Origin: Methylocella sp.
Lineage (GTDB): Bacteria > Pseudomonadota > Alphaproteobacteria > Rhizobiales > Beijerinckiaceae
Length of the DNA stretch: 64,000 nt
NCBI GenBank assembly: GCA_037200525.1
Contig: JBBCGG010000001.1
Location: 3,018,501 to 3,082,500 of the forward strand
Direction of reading: 5' to 3'
Shown here: piece after piece, positions 28,384 to 37,532 of the stretch
Numbering within the stretch: position 1 is the stretch's first letter
Layout: each line of letters starts with the position of its first letter
Position numbers and translations under genes: made by a program
Notes under the pieces: generated by a model
Databases searched by the model: none
Seen by the model: only the letters and a program-made list of their open reading frames with translations
Told to the model about the DNA's origin: nothing

Positions 28384-28493
28384 TAGTGTTCATGACGCGC
28401 CGCGGGCTCAACCCAGCTGTCCGCGCCTTCATCGATTTCCTGGCAGAAAACTACGGACAACAGGTCTGCCTGAGCGGGAACGCGGCCGCGTGA

Positions 28494-28821
28494 AGGTGGA
28501 GCGCTAGACCGACCGGTGCCCCACCAGGCAATTGTTCCTCTTGGGGAACGCACTGTTGTCCAAATGATGCGTAGTGAAAATCTTGCCGCGAGCCTAACCT
28601 ATGCAGGCATACTTCTTCGTCTGTAGGAATATGTCATGTGTAATTCTTCTCATTCGGCGGTAATCTCCTGAAAACGACGAGTAATGACCGAAGCGTGGAG
28701 TGGCACGCTGAAGATTTCGTGTTTCGAATCCCCGCATGCGGGCGCGAACTGTTCCTGAGCAGGGCTCCTTCAAATGGCGACCTGCGAGTGACTCGTGGCT
28801 GAGGGAATAGAAACTCTCCTA
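28494..28821. other. Stretch without a recognisable gene
   Basis: About 330 bp between the split lysR and IS5 copy 3. No frame looks like a gene, and no repeat or terminator stands out. Confidence 0.45.
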
Positions 28822-29659
28822 GGGCCCAGACCCATAAAATGGTTGGCGTGACAGGCGGATTGTGATTCACAGCTTCCGAAAGGAAGCGACTATGAATCGG
28901 GATCAATTCTGGCTGACGGACGCGCAGTTCGCGAAGATCGCGCCGCATCTTCCCACGGACACGCGCGGCAAGGCGCGCGTCGATGATCGCCGGGTGATCA
29001 GCGGGATCATTCATGTGCTGAAATCTGGCGGACGCTGGATTGACGCGCCGCTGGAGTACGGGCCAAAGAAGACTCTCTACAATCGCTACGTTCGCTGGGC
29101 TGCTAAGGGCGTTTGGATCGATCTGTTCCACGCGCTTGCGCAAGCAGGCGGGCCGCCGGCGCGGGTCCTCATCGACTCCTCGGCGGTCAAGGCGCATTGC
29201 TCGGCCAGTGGCGGCAAAGGGGGGAGAAGAATCAGGCCATCGGCCGTTCGCGCGGCGGGCGCACAACCAAAATCCACGCATTGACCGATGCGGACTGCCG
29301 CCCGCTGTCTTTCATGCTCACCGGCGGCCAAATCGCCGATTGCTCGGCGGGCGCGGAGCTTATCGCGCGACTTCCTCCTTGCGAAATCCTCCATGGCGAC
29401 AAGGGCTACGACGCAAATGCGATCCGTCGGCAGGTCGAGGAGCGCGGAGCTATGCCGAATATCCCGCCCAAGGCCAATCGCAGGTGGAAGAACTGCTTCT
29501 CGCCCTTCCTCTATCGAAACCGCAACGCCATCGAACGCATGTTCTGCCGCCTGAAAGACTTCAGGCGCGTGGCTACCCGCTACGACCGAAACGCCATAAA
29601 CTTCCTCGCGACAGTCTGCATCGCCGCTACCGTTTGCTACTGGTTGTGAGTCTGGACCC
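28822..29659 (+). mobile_element. IS5 family element (IS427-like group), copy 3 (838 bp)
   Basis: Same ends and length as copy 1 and in the same orientation. Flanked by TA (28820-28821 and 29660-29661; target CTAA). Confidence 0.92.
28892..29649 (+). CDS. IS5 family transposase, -1 frameshift
   Basis: Same organisation as in copy 1. Distinguishing residues are KARV, VISG, PPARV, HCSA and VCYWL. Both frames are open and the G6 slippery run is present. Confidence 0.88.
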
Positions 29660-29661
29660 TA

Positions 29662-30034
29662 AAGCGCAGTCTTCACGAAGTCTTCGGCGAACGAGTTGCA
29701 GTGAGGAGACGCGCGGCGATCGCACAGCTTTGGGCTGAAGATTGTGTCCTCTTAATCCTAGGGGCCGGACAAGCGGGCGCGACGAGCTGGACTCCCGCGA
29801 AGAGCCCATCAGGGTGTTGATGTGGCTCTCGTGCGGAACGGCCATATTTCGCTGATGTTCACATTTTTGGATCGGGTACCAACGAAACTGTAGCTCATCA
29901 CACCGAAGGGAGCGGTTTCGATCTAAGTACAAGTAGTGCGTCAAAGAGAAGGCTGCGGTCTGTAGCTACGACGCAGTAGCGTTAGTGCTGCGTCATTTGT
30001 GAGGTCGGCCTCAAACACAAGAAAGAGGACAAAT
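29662..30034. other. Stretch without a recognisable gene, upstream of wrbA
   Basis: No convincing ORF. It should contain the wrbA promoter, but I could not identify clear -35/-10 boxes. AAAGAGGA at 30022-30029 is the wrbA ribosome-binding site. Confidence 0.45.
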
Positions 30035-30634
30035 ATGGCCAAAATTTTGGTTCTTTATTATTCGGCGTATGGGCATATTGAAGCGATGGCGAATGCTGTG
30101 GCGGAAGGGGCTCGCGAAGGCGGTGCGCACGTCGATATTAAGCGAGTTGCGGAACTCGTCCCCGAGGAAATCGCCCGCAAGTCCTACTATAAACTTGACC
30201 AGCCGGCACCGATTGCGACTATTGAAGAACTTGGAAATTACGATGCAATCATCATCGGCGCTGGCACGAGATTCGGACGACTGGCTTCGCAGATGGCAAA
30301 CTTCTTGGATCAGGCAGGGGGCCTTTGGCTGCGCGGCGCACTGAACGGCAAGGTGGGAGGCGCCTTCACTTCAACCGCGACGCAGCACGGCGGCCAGGAA
30401 ATGACTCTGTTCTCCATCATCGCCAATCTCCTGCACTTCGGAATGGTCATTGTTGGACTCGACTATGGATACGGCGGCCAGATGACCCTGGATGAAATAA
30501 CTGGTGGATCTCCTTACGGAGCGACGACCATCGCCGGCGGCGACGGATCGCGCCAGCCAAGCGAAAACGAGCTTCAAGGGGCACGATACCAGGGACGTAA
30601 GATTGCCGAGGCGACCATCAAGCTTTGGGGTTGA
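30035..30634 (+). CDS. wrbA: NAD(P)H:quinone oxidoreductase type IV, WrbA
   Basis: A 199-residue flavodoxin-like protein. The FMN phosphate loop is [12 protein letters not shown] at residues 7-18. Other family segments are [31 protein letters not shown] and [20 protein letters not shown]. WrbA is a cytoplasmic tetramer that reduces quinones by two electrons and limits oxidative stress. Length is normal for the family. The start is fixed by AGAGGA 5 nt upstream of the ATG; in-frame codons further upstream lie in non-conserved sequence. Confidence 0.95.
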   Translation: MAKILVLYYSAYGHIEAMANAVAEGAREGGAHVDIKRVAELVPEEIARKSYYKLDQPAPIATIEELGNYDAIIIGAGTRFGRLASQMANFLDQAGGLWLRGALNGKVGGAFTSTATQHGGQEMTLFSIIANLLHFGMVIVGLDYGYGGQMTLDEITGGSPYGATTIAGGDGSRQPSENELQGARYQGRKIAEATIKLWG

Positions 30635-30895
30635 GATCCACGTCCGTCTGGCTGGGCAAACGCTTGGTGAGTTTGTCCGCTCGCTGCGTCCCGCGGCCTT
30701 TTTGCCGGTGAAACGACGCAGCCGGGAAAAAACGGGTTAGTCGGCGGAAGGCTAGAACCGACGGCCAACCGTATTGCAGCGTATCTTGCAAAAGCAGCGA
30801 TCGCCGACCTGTAGACCGAGAGGGTAGCCGGGCGCTGGAAGGAAGACGGCAACTGGGGAACGTGTACTCTTGGCGACGTCCTTGCTGCCGCCGAG

Positions 30896-31093
30896 ATGAC
30901 GAAGCTGAATTTCAGCGCTGCGCTTTACGCTCCTCTTCGGCTCAACGTGTACGAAAATGCTCGAGGCGGAACGACCTTTGAGTACGATAAGCCCTCAACG
31001 CAGTTTGGGCAGTTCCACAATGCCGAAATCGACGAGGTCGCCCAGACCCTCGATGACCACATGCTACGTCTGATCAAGAAGGTGAGCGCTTAA
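30896..31093 (+). pseudogene. DUF302-domain remnant
   Basis: The 65-codon frame (LNFSAALYAPLRLNVYENAR, then TTFEYDKPSTQFGQF and a VAQTLDDHMLRLIKKV helix) matches the C-terminal half of DUF302 proteins. The frame upstream (LGDVLAAAEMTKL) also looks related, but the first half of the domain is not intact and no ribosome-binding site precedes the ATG. It is probably an N-terminally eroded gene; a short expressed protein cannot be excluded. Confidence 0.6.
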
Positions 31094-31376
31094 GGCGCTT
31101 GCCCACGCCGGAGGAGTGCGGAACCACATCGGTTTGCCCAAACTGACCCATCGGGTGTTCCTATTCCCTTCGATGCTAAAAAGCGCAGGTTCGCGTTCGC
31201 TGCGCACCCCCGCCGGGAGGACCATCTCTTCGGCTATCCGTGATGTCCGCAGCTACGCCAACACGCCAAATTACGCGGAGACGAAATCATGCGGAGGACC
31301 CGCCGAGCGACCTGACCTCGGAGGCCAGACCCCAGCTCACCGTCGGCCGCCTGGGATTTCCAAGGAATATAGAGAC

Positions 31377-32132
31377 ATGAACGACGACGGCCGGCCGGGA
31401 GGCATCCTCGTCGTCGATGACGATGCAGCCATGCGAAGCATGGTCATCAATTTCCTCGAAGAAAATAACTTGCGCACCATTTCAGCCTCAGGACAGCAAG
31501 ATATGGCTCGTCACTTTGCGAGAGACAAACCCCGTTTGGTTATTCTTGATCTGCAACTTGGCCGAGAGGACGGGCTCGAGTTATTGCGAGATATCCGGTC
31601 GCGCTCCGGCGTCCCAGTCATCATTGTCACTGGCCATCGGCGCGAAGAGACCGACCGGGTGGTTGGCTTGGAACTTGGCGCCGATGATTACGTCACCAAA
31701 CCTTTCAGTCTCCGAGAGCTGCTGGCGCGCATTCGGGCAGTGTTGCGGCGACGGAAAACCGAGCGCGTCGCGCCTCCGCAAGGGCCGGAGCTCGGCGTTT
31801 ACACATTTGGTGGGTGGCAGTTCGATCGGCGCTTTGCCCGCCTGACCGACTCCAGTGAAATTGCGGTTACGCTGACGAAGAGCGAGCGCGCCCTCCTCAT
31901 TGCGTTCCTCGAAGCGCCGCAGCGCACACTCTCTCGCGAGTACCTTATTCAGGCGACTCGCCGGCATGAGGACATCTCTGATCGAAGCATTGATGTGCAG
32001 ATCCTGCGGCTGCGGCGGAAGTTGGAGGCCGACCCTAGCGCCCCGCGGATCATTCAGACACATCACGGATTCGGCTATGTGTTTGCTCTGGAGGTCAAGC
32101 GGGTTGACCGGGCGGACGGGATCGGGCTTTGA
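31377..32132 (+). CDS. OmpR/PhoB-type response regulator
   Basis: This 251-residue protein has an N-terminal receiver domain (VVDDDAA acidic pocket at residues 12-18, phospho-acceptor D58 in LVILDLQLG, T85 and K108 in YVTKPF). It is followed by a winged-helix DNA-binding domain ending in RIIQTHHGFGYVFALEV. The ATG at 31377 is chosen because the receiver domain begins ten residues later; the open frame upstream codes nothing conserved. No sensor kinase is adjacent, so it is an orphan in this window. Its 3' neighbour is the truncated OLD-type ATPase on the opposite strand. Confidence 0.9.
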   Translation: MNDDGRPGGILVVDDDAAMRSMVINFLEENNLRTISASGQQDMARHFARDKPRLVILDLQLGREDGLELLRDIRSRSGVPVIIVTGHRREETDRVVGLELGADDYVTKPFSLRELLARIRAVLRRRKTERVAPPQGPELGVYTFGGWQFDRRFARLTDSSEIAVTLTKSERALLIAFLEAPQRTLSREYLIQATRRHEDISDRSIDVQILRLRRKLEADPSAPRIIQTHHGFGYVFALEVKRVDRADGIGL

Positions 32133-32192
32133 CACCGCCCAAAAAACTCAGTCCAAACAGTTCATGTGGGATTTGTATTTGAGGACCCGCAG

Positions 32193-32473
32193 TCAGGATG
32201 CAATGCGCCGGCTGTTCAATTTTCGGCGCGATCGCGCGGCACATTCGGGCACCTCCAGGTTCTCAACCGGGAGATACTTGCCTTGATAGAAATCATGCTC
32301 ATCAACGGGCGGCCGTCGGTTGAGCGGGTGGGGGCCGAGGACCAGGTCGATTGCCTCGAACACTGACGATTTTCCGGTGTTGCTATCTCCAATCAGCACC
32401 GCATGATCGGGTAGCACCAGCTTAGCGAACGGATGCCTCGAAAATTCTCAATCACTACGGAAAATATCTTCAC
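32193..32473 (-). pseudogene. OLD-family ATPase/nuclease, N-terminal fragment with frameshift
   Basis: The start (GTG at 32473) encodes VKIFSVVIENFRGIRSL, the usual first strand-helix of AAA ATPases of the OLD group. After a frameshift near 32433 the frame continues as LPDHAVLIGDSNTGKSSVFE (Walker A) and LNRRPPVDEHDFYQGKYLP. About 450 further residues (Q-loop, Walker B and TOPRIM nuclease) are missing. The GTG overlaps the stop of the upstream HTH gene, so the two formed a coupled pair. OLD ATPases act in phage defence or DNA repair. Confidence 0.75.
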
Positions 32474-32868
32474 GGCAATCCCCGTGGGGCCGACGCACGG
32501 ATATCGTCTATCGCGGTCAAGAGGTCAACAAGCAGCTGGCGCAGTTCGGAAAAGCCCGCCGCCGTTCGAAGCTCTCCCCGGTCAGCGAGGTCGAGAACAC
32601 CTCCAAGCACAACGTCGGAATATCGGAGCAGATAAATCAGGTTTTCGCCGCTCGGACCATTTTTCGCGTCGAACCAATTGCGGACGGCGCGCTCATTCGC
32701 TCGCGTGAGCCTCGCCACCGTTTTTATTGCGGACGTGCCCCCGCCAAATTCCTCCCTTAGAGCCGAGGCGATTATCTCAGCGAATGGGGGGCGACCAGCC
32801 TCTGCTGAGGCCGGAAAAGATCTTCCAGATTTTGACTGAACTTTTCGGTCGTTCTTGGTGAAGGACAT
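32470..32868 (-). CDS. Putative HTH DNA-binding protein divergent from the recombinase
   Basis: This 132-residue protein has a central region TSAIKTVARLTRANERAVRNWF that reads as a helix-turn-helix, followed by a leucine-rich helical tail (LRQLLVDLLTAIDDIRASAP). The 73-bp gap to the recombinase start at 32942 would be a shared, divergent promoter, so this may be the regulator of the recombinase operon. Its stop overlaps the GTG of the OLD-like gene. The family has no name that I recognise. Confidence 0.68.
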   Translation of the reverse strand: MSFTKNDRKVQSKSGRSFPASAEAGRPPFAEIIASALREEFGGGTSAIKTVARLTRANERAVRNWFDAKNGPSGENLIYLLRYSDVVLGGVLDLADRGELRTAAGFSELRQLLVDLLTAIDDIRASAPRGLP

Positions 32869-32941
32869 TCCTGTTCACTCCCCGTAGCCTCGTCGAGCGA
32901 CGAAATCGTTCTCCAGGGGTCCGCTCGAGTAATCGTGATAT

Positions 32942-34513
32942 GTGATGATGAGTTCGGTAGCTCCGAGAAACGACGACTATCCCCACCGTAGAGTTCGGGC
33001 TGCGCAATACGTGCGTATGTCGACCGATCATCAAAAATACTCGACAGAAAACCAGGCCGATATTATTGCGCAGTATGCTGATCGTCGTGGTTTCGAGATC
33101 GTCAGGACTTATCAGGATTCGGGCAAAAGCGGTCTGCGTCTGGATGGCAGACAAGCGCTCCAACGCTTGATTGCAGACGTTCGCAGCGGGTGTGCGGAAT
33201 TTGCCGCCATCCTTGTATATGACGTCAGCCGCTGGGGTCGGTTTCAGGACGCTGATGAAAGCGCCTATTACGAGTTTATTTGTCGTGAGGCAGGCATTGC
33301 AGTTCGATATTGCGCTGAGCAATTCGAGAATGATGGAAGCCTGAGCGCCACTATCATCAAAAGTATGAAGCGAGCCATGGCGGGGGAGTATAGCCGCGAG
33401 CTGTCCGCTAAAGTGTTCACAGGCCAGTGTCGCCTTATCCGCATGGGTTTTCGCCAAGGTGGCCCGGCTGGCTTCGGCCTGCGACGCCAATTGCTTGATG
33501 AGCATCGGACACCGAAAGTCCTGTTGGGTCGGGGAGAGTATAAAAGTTTGCAAACAGATCGCGTCGTCCTAACTCCGGGGCCGCCTGACGAGGTCGAGGT
33601 GGTTCGCCGCCTCTATCGAATGTTCGTCGTGCAGCGGCGCACTGAGAGCGAGATCGCCGCCATCTTAAACGCCGAGAAAGTTCCAGGCGATCTTTATCGG
33701 CCTTGGACGCGCGGAGCAGTCCATCAAATTTTGACTAATGAGAAGTATGTCGGCAATAACGTTTACAATCGCGTTTCTTTCAAGCTCAAAGCAAAACGCG
33801 TTGCGAACCCTCCAGGTATGTGGGTGCGCAGCAACGGAGCCTTCGAACCGATCGTGGAGGCCGACTTCTTCGAAGCCGCGCAAAGGATCGTCCAAGATCG
33901 AAGCCGACGGTTCAGCGACCAGGACCTGCTCGATCGTCTTTCGACGCTGCTTGCCACAAAAGGATGGCTCTCGGGGCTTGTAATCGACGAAGCCGAGGAC
34001 ATGCCGTCCAGTTCCACCTTCCGTCATCGGTTCGGAAGCTTGGTCCGCGCCTATCAGCTCGTTGGCTATTCGCCGTCTCGTGATTACCGTTACATCGAAA
34101 CCAACCGAACGTTGCGGGCACTCCACCCGGACGTCGTCGCGCAAGTTGTCGTCGATATTGAAAGCGCAGGAGGCACGGTGCGCCGCAACCCTCTGAATGA
34201 TCTCCTCACGATCAATGATGAGTTCAGGGCTTCGGTAGTCATTGTGCGCTGCCAAATGACAACAGCGGGCGGCCTGCGATGGAAGGTTCGACTGGATAGC
34301 GGCCTCAGGCCCGACATCACAATCGCGGTCCGCATGAAACCGGATAACGCGGGAGTTTACGACTATTACCTGCTACCGTGGCTAGACGTCGGATCAGTCT
34401 CGAATCTACGCCTCGCGCCAGAAAACGGCATTCTTCTTGACGCCTACAGATTCGACACCCTCGACGCTTTCTTTGACCTTGGGCGTCGAACGCCATTGCG
34501 AGCCGCCCTATGA
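32942..34513 (+). CDS. Large serine recombinase
   Basis: This 523-residue protein has an N-terminal resolvase domain with the catalytic serine S27 in YVRMSTDHQ and conserved arginines in the region of SRWGRFQDADE. A Recombinase domain follows (EVVRRLYRMFVVQRRTESEI through TNEKYVGNNVYN). Large serine recombinases integrate and excise DNA between short att sites. The C-terminal part (from about residue 350) has no obvious zinc ribbon and looks specific to this subfamily. The start may be GTG 32942 or ATG 32945/32948. Its TGA overlaps the ATG of the following ParB-like gene by 4 bp, so the three-gene unit is translationally linked. Confidence 0.9.
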   Translation: MMMSSVAPRNDDYPHRRVRAAQYVRMSTDHQKYSTENQADIIAQYADRRGFEIVRTYQDSGKSGLRLDGRQALQRLIADVRSGCAEFAAILVYDVSRWGRFQDADESAYYEFICREAGIAVRYCAEQFENDGSLSATIIKSMKRAMAGEYSRELSAKVFTGQCRLIRMGFRQGGPAGFGLRRQLLDEHRTPKVLLGRGEYKSLQTDRVVLTPGPPDEVEVVRRLYRMFVVQRRTESEIAAILNAEKVPGDLYRPWTRGAVHQILTNEKYVGNNVYNRVSFKLKAKRVANPPGMWVRSNGAFEPIVEADFFEAAQRIVQDRSRRFSDQDLLDRLSTLLATKGWLSGLVIDEAEDMPSSSTFRHRFGSLVRAYQLVGYSPSRDYRYIETNRTLRALHPDVVAQVVVDIESAGGTVRRNPLNDLLTINDEFRASVVIVRCQMTTAGGLRWKVRLDSGLRPDITIAVRMKPDNAGVYDYYLLPWLDVGSVSNLRLAPENGILLDAYRFDTLDAFFDLGRRTPLRAAL

Positions 34514-35391
34514 CCGAAGGTCACGAAATCCGCATGGTGCCGATCGACGCCATTAAGGTGCTGAACCCTCGTGTTCGCAATAAGCGAATCTTTCAGGAGC
34601 TGATCGACAGCATCGCCCACTTGGGTTTGAAAAAGCCGATCACAGTAAGTCAACGTCCTGGCAATGCACGATATGATTTGGTTTGTGGCCAAGGGCGGCT
34701 CGAAGCCTTCATGGCCTTGGGGCAGCTAGAAATCCCGGCGATAGTGCTCGACGCAACTGAAGAAGATTGCTTCGTGATGAGCTTGGTCGAGAACCTTGCC
34801 CGCCGGCACCACACCTCGATCGAGCTAGTGCGCGCAATCGGCGCTCTGAGGGAGAGGGGATATTCACATTCGGAAATTGCCATCAAATTGGATTTCAGTG
34901 CCGAATATGTCAACTCCATTTGTTACCTGCTCCAACATGGCGAGGAGAAGCTCATCAATGCCGTCGATCGCGGCGTTATACCGCACTCAATTGCCGTAGA
35001 GATCGCTCGCGCCAAAGAAGGTGATGTTCAGCGAGCACTAGCGCAGGCTTATGAGGAGAAGGCCATCCCGGGCAACCAAGTGCTGGCGATCCGGAAAATC
35101 ATCGAGCAGCGAAACACCAGTGGCAAGGCGGTACGTCTGCGGAATCGGCGGGAACGCCGCACCTTAAAGCGAGTAACCTCCGAAAACCTTATACGTGCTT
35201 ATCAGAAGGAAACCGAAAGGCAGAGGCTTCTCGTCAAACGGGCGACGCTTGCTCGCAGTCGACTGCTATTTGTGTCGAATGCGCTGAAACGCCTTCTTAC
35301 CGATGATCATTTTTTGACGCTTCTGCGCGCCGAAGGCCTACACTCTCTACCGAGCGCGTTAGCCGAGCGCATCGAAACCGGGAGGCCATAA
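34510..35391 (+). CDS. ParB/Spo0J-like protein
   Basis: A 293-residue protein with a ParB N-terminal CTP-binding domain: MVPIDAIKVLNPRVRNKR, LGLKKPITVSQRPG, GQGRLEAFMALG (the GERRxRA-like box, with QG in place of ER) and VENLARR. A KorB/ParB-type helix-turn-helix follows (YSHSEIAIKLDFSAEYVNSI). The C-terminus is basic and helical. No ParA is nearby, which argues against a normal partition system. It overlaps the recombinase gene by 4 bp and is followed after 3 bp by a second ParB-like gene, so its role is probably tied to recombination or target recognition. Confidence 0.86.
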   Translation: MTEGHEIRMVPIDAIKVLNPRVRNKRIFQELIDSIAHLGLKKPITVSQRPGNARYDLVCGQGRLEAFMALGQLEIPAIVLDATEEDCFVMSLVENLARRHHTSIELVRAIGALRERGYSHSEIAIKLDFSAEYVNSICYLLQHGEEKLINAVDRGVIPHSIAVEIARAKEGDVQRALAQAYEEKAIPGNQVLAIRKIIEQRNTSGKAVRLRNRRERRTLKRVTSENLIRAYQKETERQRLLVKRATLARSRLLFVSNALKRLLTDDHFLTLLRAEGLHSLPSALAERIETGRP

Positions 35392-35394
35392 GCG

Positions 35395-36345
35395 ATGCCG
35401 GGAAGGGTAAAAATCGCGTTTGAACGTGCAGTGCTTATGGTAGCATTGAGCGAAATCTTCCCGTCGAAGCTACTAGCGCCAGCTCTCAAAGAAACCGCTA
35501 AGTATAAGCGCATTGTCGCGTCGGTGGCTCAGTTAGGTTTGATCGAACCGCTTTCAGTTGCTCGTCAGAAGGATGGTTCACATCTCCTTCTCGACGGGCA
35601 TGTCAGATTCGATGCGCTACAGCAGCAGGGAGCCCTCCACGCTAGCTGCATCGTCGCCAACGATGACGAGGCGTTCACTTATAACAAGCGCATCAATCGT
35701 CTGGCTCCAATCCAAGAGCACCATATGATAGTTCGAGCTCTTGAGCGGGGTGTTCCCGAAGAGAAGCTCGCTCGAGCGCTCGATGTAGACGTGAAGGTAA
35801 TCCGGCAGCGACGGCACATGCTCACCGGCATTAGCGGTGAGGTCGAAGAGTTGCTGAAGGATAAGCCGGTCGGTCACCGCTCTTTCCAGGTCCTTCGGAA
35901 GATGAAGCCGATTCGGCAGCTCGAGGTGGCCGAGCTGATGACGTCCGCAAATAACTTCAGTTCCAGCTATACTAAAGCCTTATTGGCCACGACCAAGCCA
36001 GCAGATCTCCATAAGCCGGACGAACTCACAAGAGCTACCGGTCTTTCCACTGAACAGATGATGCGTCTCGAGCGAGAGATGTCCTCGATAAGCGAAGATT
36101 ATAAAGAATTGGAGGTATCCTATGGCGACGACATGTTAGTTCTAGTTGTTGCCGCCGGCTTTTTGGAGCGGTTGCTTTCCAAGCCCGCCATCGAACGCTT
36201 CCTGGCTAACCGCCACCCCGAATTTCTGGAAAACTTCCGATCTATCGTTCTGACCGCTTCGCTTGACCAAGCTCCTCCTCCTGCCGCATTGAAAGCCCGG
36301 TCCAAATGCTTTGTGGGCGGGAGCAAGGGCGTACCAGCGAAGTGA
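35395..36345 (+). CDS. Plasmid partition RepB C-terminal-domain protein
   Basis: A 316-residue protein with a diverged ParB N-terminal domain (LSEIFPSKLLAPALKET, LGLIEPLSVARQ, LDGHVRFDALQQQG, where the usual arginine-rich box is reduced). It is followed by a helical domain (EEKLARALDVDVKVIRQRRH) and the RepB C-terminal-like region (HRSFQVLRKMKPIRQLEVAE onward). Loss of canonical CTP-binding residues suggests that it is a partner of the upstream ParB-like protein rather than an independent clamp. Start: ATG at 35395, 3 bp after the previous stop. Confidence 0.85.
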   Translation: MPGRVKIAFERAVLMVALSEIFPSKLLAPALKETAKYKRIVASVAQLGLIEPLSVARQKDGSHLLLDGHVRFDALQQQGALHASCIVANDDEAFTYNKRINRLAPIQEHHMIVRALERGVPEEKLARALDVDVKVIRQRRHMLTGISGEVEELLKDKPVGHRSFQVLRKMKPIRQLEVAELMTSANNFSSSYTKALLATTKPADLHKPDELTRATGLSTEQMMRLEREMSSISEDYKELEVSYGDDMLVLVVAAGFLERLLSKPAIERFLANRHPEFLENFRSIVLTASLDQAPPPAALKARSKCFVGGSKGVPAK

Positions 36346-36579
36346 TAGACCTTCGATTTCGTGATGACCTACATCACTGTCGCGTCCCGGCATTGACCTT
36401 CGGGCGCCATGTCGGTCGAAAACTTATCCGGAGCCGAGCCCGAGGACATATGGCAATCGCTGCCATCGCCTGATGGTTGGGCAGCGTTTGTGGGCTCAGT
36501 TCGGGGGTTTCAGTGCGCTTGCGCGCTGTCCTATCTATACCGGCTCAAAAACCAAAGATGGCGGCCTTCGTTTTTAAAC

Positions 36580-36719
36580 GTAAGCGCCAAGCTGGACCCA
36601 TATGGCGGAGCGTCTGACGAGCAGGTATTTATGCGGGAGCTGCAATAAAGTAAGCGCCAAGCTGGACCCATATGGCGGAGCGTCTGACGAGCAGGTATTT
36701 ATGCGGGAGCTGCAATAAA
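36580..36719 (+). repeat. Perfect 70-bp tandem duplication of the IS66 left end
   Basis: 36580-36649 and 36650-36719 are identical, each beginning GTAAGCGCCAAGCTGGACCC and ending CTGCAATAAA. The outer copy carries the 8-bp target duplication, so the outer end was used in the last transposition. The inner copy is a second complete left terminus 70 bp inside. Confidence 0.95.
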
Positions 36720-36736
36720 TGCTGGTTTGAACTTCT

Positions 36737-37126
36737 ATGTCTGCGCATAGGTCTAGGGATAGAAGCTTCCATATGATCGAGGTGCTTCCTGATCGTCTTG
36801 AGGGAGCACCGTCGCAGCTGCGGCGGCGATGGTCGGACGAGATCAAAGAACAGGCCGTAGCTGCATCTCTGGTGCCTGGAGCGAATGTCTCGGCGATCGC
36901 CCGAGGCATCGGCATCAGTCCCGCGCAGCTTTTTGATTGGCGGCGCATGGCCTTACGTAAGGGATCGGCCAGCCTGCCAGCGCCACCGGCGGATGCATCT
37001 CTTGAAGTCACGCAGCCCACGCCTTGCGTTATCGAAATTGTTGTCGGCGGCGTTGTCATCCGCGCGGATGCGACGGCCGACGAAACACATTTGCGGCGCG
37101 TGATCCGCGCGGTTCGTTCGGCATGA
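36737..37126 (+). CDS. tnpA: IS66 family TnpA
   Basis: A 129-residue protein with the HTH_Tnp_1-like region RRRWSDEIKEQAVAASLVPG through GIGISPAQLFDWRRMALRKG. It is an accessory protein of IS66 elements, needed for efficient transposition. Its stop overlaps the tnpB start (ATGA at 37123). Confidence 0.85.
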   Translation: MSAHRSRDRSFHMIEVLPDRLEGAPSQLRRRWSDEIKEQAVAASLVPGANVSAIARGIGISPAQLFDWRRMALRKGSASLPAPPADASLEVTQPTPCVIEIVVGGVVIRADATADETHLRRVIRAVRSA

Positions 37127-37467
37127 TCCCATCGGGCGTCAAAGTGTTTCTGGCAAGTCACCCGATCGATTTTCGCAAGGGCGTAGACGGTTTGCTGTCC
37201 CTGGTCCGTGACAGCGGCAGCGATCCATTCGATGGCGCGCTTTACGTCTTCCGTGCAAAAAGGGCCGACAGAATCAAAATTGTATTTTGGGATGGATCCG
37301 GCGTTTGTCTTTATGCGAAACGTCTTGAGAAAGCGCAGTTTTGCTGGCCGAAGATCGGGCATAGCCGGATTCAACTCAACCAGGCTCAGTTAATGGCGCT
37401 GGTCGATGGGATGGACTGGAAACGCGTTCACGCGGTGGCAGTGAAACGGCCGGAGTTTGCTGGATAA
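37123..37467 (+). CDS. tnpB: IS66 family TnpB
   Basis: A 114-residue IS66 Orf2-like protein (PF05717 type): FLASHPIDFRKGVDGLLSLV, DPFDGALYVFRAKRADRIKI, WDGSGVCLYAKRLEKAQFCW. The ATG at 37123 overlaps the tnpA stop. It has no relation to the RNA-guided TnpB nucleases of IS200/IS605. Confidence 0.92.
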   Translation: MIPSGVKVFLASHPIDFRKGVDGLLSLVRDSGSDPFDGALYVFRAKRADRIKIVFWDGSGVCLYAKRLEKAQFCWPKIGHSRIQLNQAQLMALVDGMDWKRVHAVAVKRPEFAG

Positions 37468-37532
37468 AACGCCTGCGACAGAGTGAATCGGGCGTTTCAA
37501 TAGGGCGGCAATCGCGGGCAAAATGTGCTCTT

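Larger units (their letters stand above)
26741..28493 (+). pseudogene. LysR-family regulator split by an IS5-type element
   Basis: The 5' part (GTG at 26741) encodes a LysR HTH (FSAAAKSLKLPKSSVSRRVA) and most of the effector domain up to SSEEVTTYL. The frame then enters the IS at 27551. After the IS, at 28384, the missing tail continues as VFMTRRGLNPAVRAFIDFLA and ends at a TGA at 28491-28493. Removing the 833-bp element and one TA copy restores a single continuous frame of about 305 residues, so the insertion is recent. The truncated product would lack about 35 C-terminal residues and gain a few from the IS. Confidence 0.9.

Noticed and set aside
34510-36345. ParB/RepB-like genes considered as a plasmid repABC or parABS locus
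   Set aside because: There is no ParA/RepA or RepC and no parS-like palindrome that I could see; the genes are coupled to a recombinase instead.
36580-36719. Tandem 70-bp repeat considered as a CRISPR or iteron array
   Set aside because: Only two units, directly abutting with no spacer, and both equal the IS66 terminus.
37123-37467. TnpB considered as an RNA-guided nuclease
   Set aside because: It is the IS66 Orf2-type TnpB (about 115 residues), unrelated to IS200/IS605 TnpB.
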